13,713 bases of DNA from Rhodobiaceae bacterium (GTDB lineage: Bacteria; Pseudomonadota; Alphaproteobacteria; Rhizobiales; Tepidamorphaceae), in the NCBI GenBank assembly GCA_020637895.1, contig JACKJP010000015.1:1-13713 (forward strand), in the 5' to 3' direction. Every line of letters starts with the position of its first letter. Positions within the stretch are counted from its first letter, which is position 1. Made by a program: the position numbers and the translations under genes. Shown in pieces: positions 12,820-13,713 of the stretch. The notes below the pieces were generated by a model. The model was not told the origin of the DNA. It saw only the letters and a program-made list of their open reading frames with translations, and searched no databases.

Positions 12820-13713
12820 GCGTAATTATCTCGTCCCATCGGCGGCAATGCCGTCATGACGCGCTCGCGCGGGAACATCACGGTCACGGTCGTGCCTTCG
12901 CGAAGCTTCGACTGAAGGTCGAAGCGGCCGCCATGCAGCTCCACGAGGCTGATGACGATAGGCAGGCCGAGGCCCGAACCTTCATCGGCGTTTTTCAGCG
13001 CCTGGCTACCACGGCCGAAGCTCTGCTTGATGATCGGGATCTCTTCCTCGGGAATGCCGGGTCCATTGTCCCTGACGCTGAGATACTGGCCGCCGCCCTT
13101 CGTCCAGCCGACCATCAGCGTTACAACGCCACCATTGGGGGTGAACTTGATTGCATTCGTCAGAAGGTTGATCGCGATCTGGCGCACCGCGCGCTCGTCG
13201 GCCCAGATCTTCGGCAGTCCGGGCGCGATGTCTTCCACGATCTTCACGCCGCGCTCCTGCGCGCGCAGCTTGAGCAGGTGGTGACACTCCGCAACCGTAT
13301 TGGGCAGCGAGACGGCCTCCTCGGAGAGGTTGTAGCGCCCGGCCTCGATGCGCGAGAGGTCGAGAATTTCGTTGATCAGGTTCAGAAGGTGCTGACCGCT
13401 CCTGTGAATGTCGGACGAGTATTCCTGATAAGGCCGGATCTCATGCTTGCCGAGAAGCTCGTCCTTCATGACTTCCGAAAAGCCGAGGATGGCGTTCAGC
13501 GGCGTGCGCAGTTCATGGCTCATGGTGGCCAGGAAGCGTGATTTTGCAAGATTGGCCTGCTCGGCGCGCCTGCGTGCTTCGTCCGAGATCGATTTCGATT
13601 GCTCCAGTTCGCCGATAAGCGCGTCCTTCTCGGCGGTCAGGCTGAGGGTCGAACGATATGACTGATGCATCTTGTAGGTCAGGATCGCGAAGAAGACCTG
13701 CGCACCCAGCGCG
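12813..13713 (-). CDS. Membrane sensor histidine kinase (C-terminal part)
   Basis: This is a two-component sensor kinase cut by the right edge; about 299 residues are visible. The gene continues upstream through a hydrophobic stretch (ALGAQVFFAILTYK, 13712-13671), likely the last membrane span, so the internal ATG at 13670 is probably not the start. A coiled linker (about 11-45 after that Met) leads directly to the HisKA H-box FLATMSHELRTPLNAILGFS, with the phosphorylated His codon at 13515-13517. No PAS or HAMP domain lies between. The ATPase domain has the N-box NLLTNAIKFTPNGG, the G1 box DNGPGIP, the F box SFGRG and the G2 box GSGLGLPI. The H-box and the EVMKDELLG segment resemble alphaproteobacterial PleC/DivJ-type kinases, but that assignment is tentative. 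No response regulator is visible. Confidence 0.93.
   Translation of the reverse strand, partial: ALGAQVFFAILTYKMHQSYRSTLSLTAEKDALIGELEQSKSISDEARRRAEQANLAKSRFLATMSHELRTPLNAILGFSEVMKDELLGKHEIRPYQEYSSDIHRSGQHLLNLINEILDLSRIEAGRYNLSEEAVSLPNTVAECHHLLKLRAQERGVKIVEDIAPGLPKIWADERAVRQIAINLLTNAIKFTPNGGVVTLMVGWTKGGGQYLSVRDNGPGIPEEEIPIIKQSFGRGSQALKNADEGSGLGLPIVISLVELHGGRFDLQSKLREGTTVTVMFPRERVMTALPPMGRDNYAA

Noticed and set aside
12702..13541. 279-codon plus-strand open frame over the end of cobT and the kinase gene
   Set aside because: It overlaps two well-supported genes, and its product shows no family motif while the opposite strand has all kinase boxes.

Overview
The window looks like a chromosomal stretch from an alphaproteobacterium of the order Hyphomicrobiales (Rhizobiales). 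The base composition is GC-rich and fairly even. Coding is dense, with several 4-bp ATGA overlaps. Gene content also fits the group: PutA whose visible start lacks the ribbon-helix-helix DNA-binding domain, a rhizobial-style phosphomannomutase, a cobS/DUF1289/retropepsin cluster divergent from cobT, and an alphaproteobacterial-type sensor kinase. These are family-level judgements read from the translated sequence, not database results. I see no transposase, phage gene, CRISPR array, tRNA or rRNA, and no gene-free stretch longer than 300 bases.

Layout. (1) 1-737 (-): the N-terminal third or less of proline-catabolic PutA, cut by the window edge. (2) 854-3474 (+): an ECF sigma factor overlapped by a one-span membrane protein with an extracytoplasmic von Willebrand A domain, a likely signalling pair; a hairpin terminator follows. 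(3) 3536-4716: a short Crp/Fnr-type regulator (-) divergent from a secreted Met/His-rich protein (+), with an FNR/CRP-type palindrome on the regulator's start codon. (4) 4865-6698 (+): DusA tRNA dihydrouridine synthase with a non-ATG start and a tandemly duplicated initiation region, then a TauE/SafE (TSUP) permease. (5) 6702-9253 (-): a phosphohexomutase followed by an SDR oxidoreductase whose ribosome-binding site lies inside a hairpin. (6) 9367-11679 (-): cobS, a DUF1289 protein and two related retropepsin-like proteases. (7) 11792-12811 (+): cobT, divergent from cobS. (8) 12813-13713 (-): a membrane histidine kinase cut by the right edge, with its stop codon in the same palindrome as that of cobT.

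Working together. cobS and cobT supply the last steps of cobalamin nucleotide-loop assembly. The other genes are mostly independent two- or three-gene units. The most promising little-described units are the sigma/VWA pair, the Crp-like regulator with its Met/His-rich secreted partner, and the DUF1289/double-retropepsin tail of the cobS operon. The most unusual sequence-level signals are the duplicated dusA start region and the SD-masking hairpin in front of the SDR gene.
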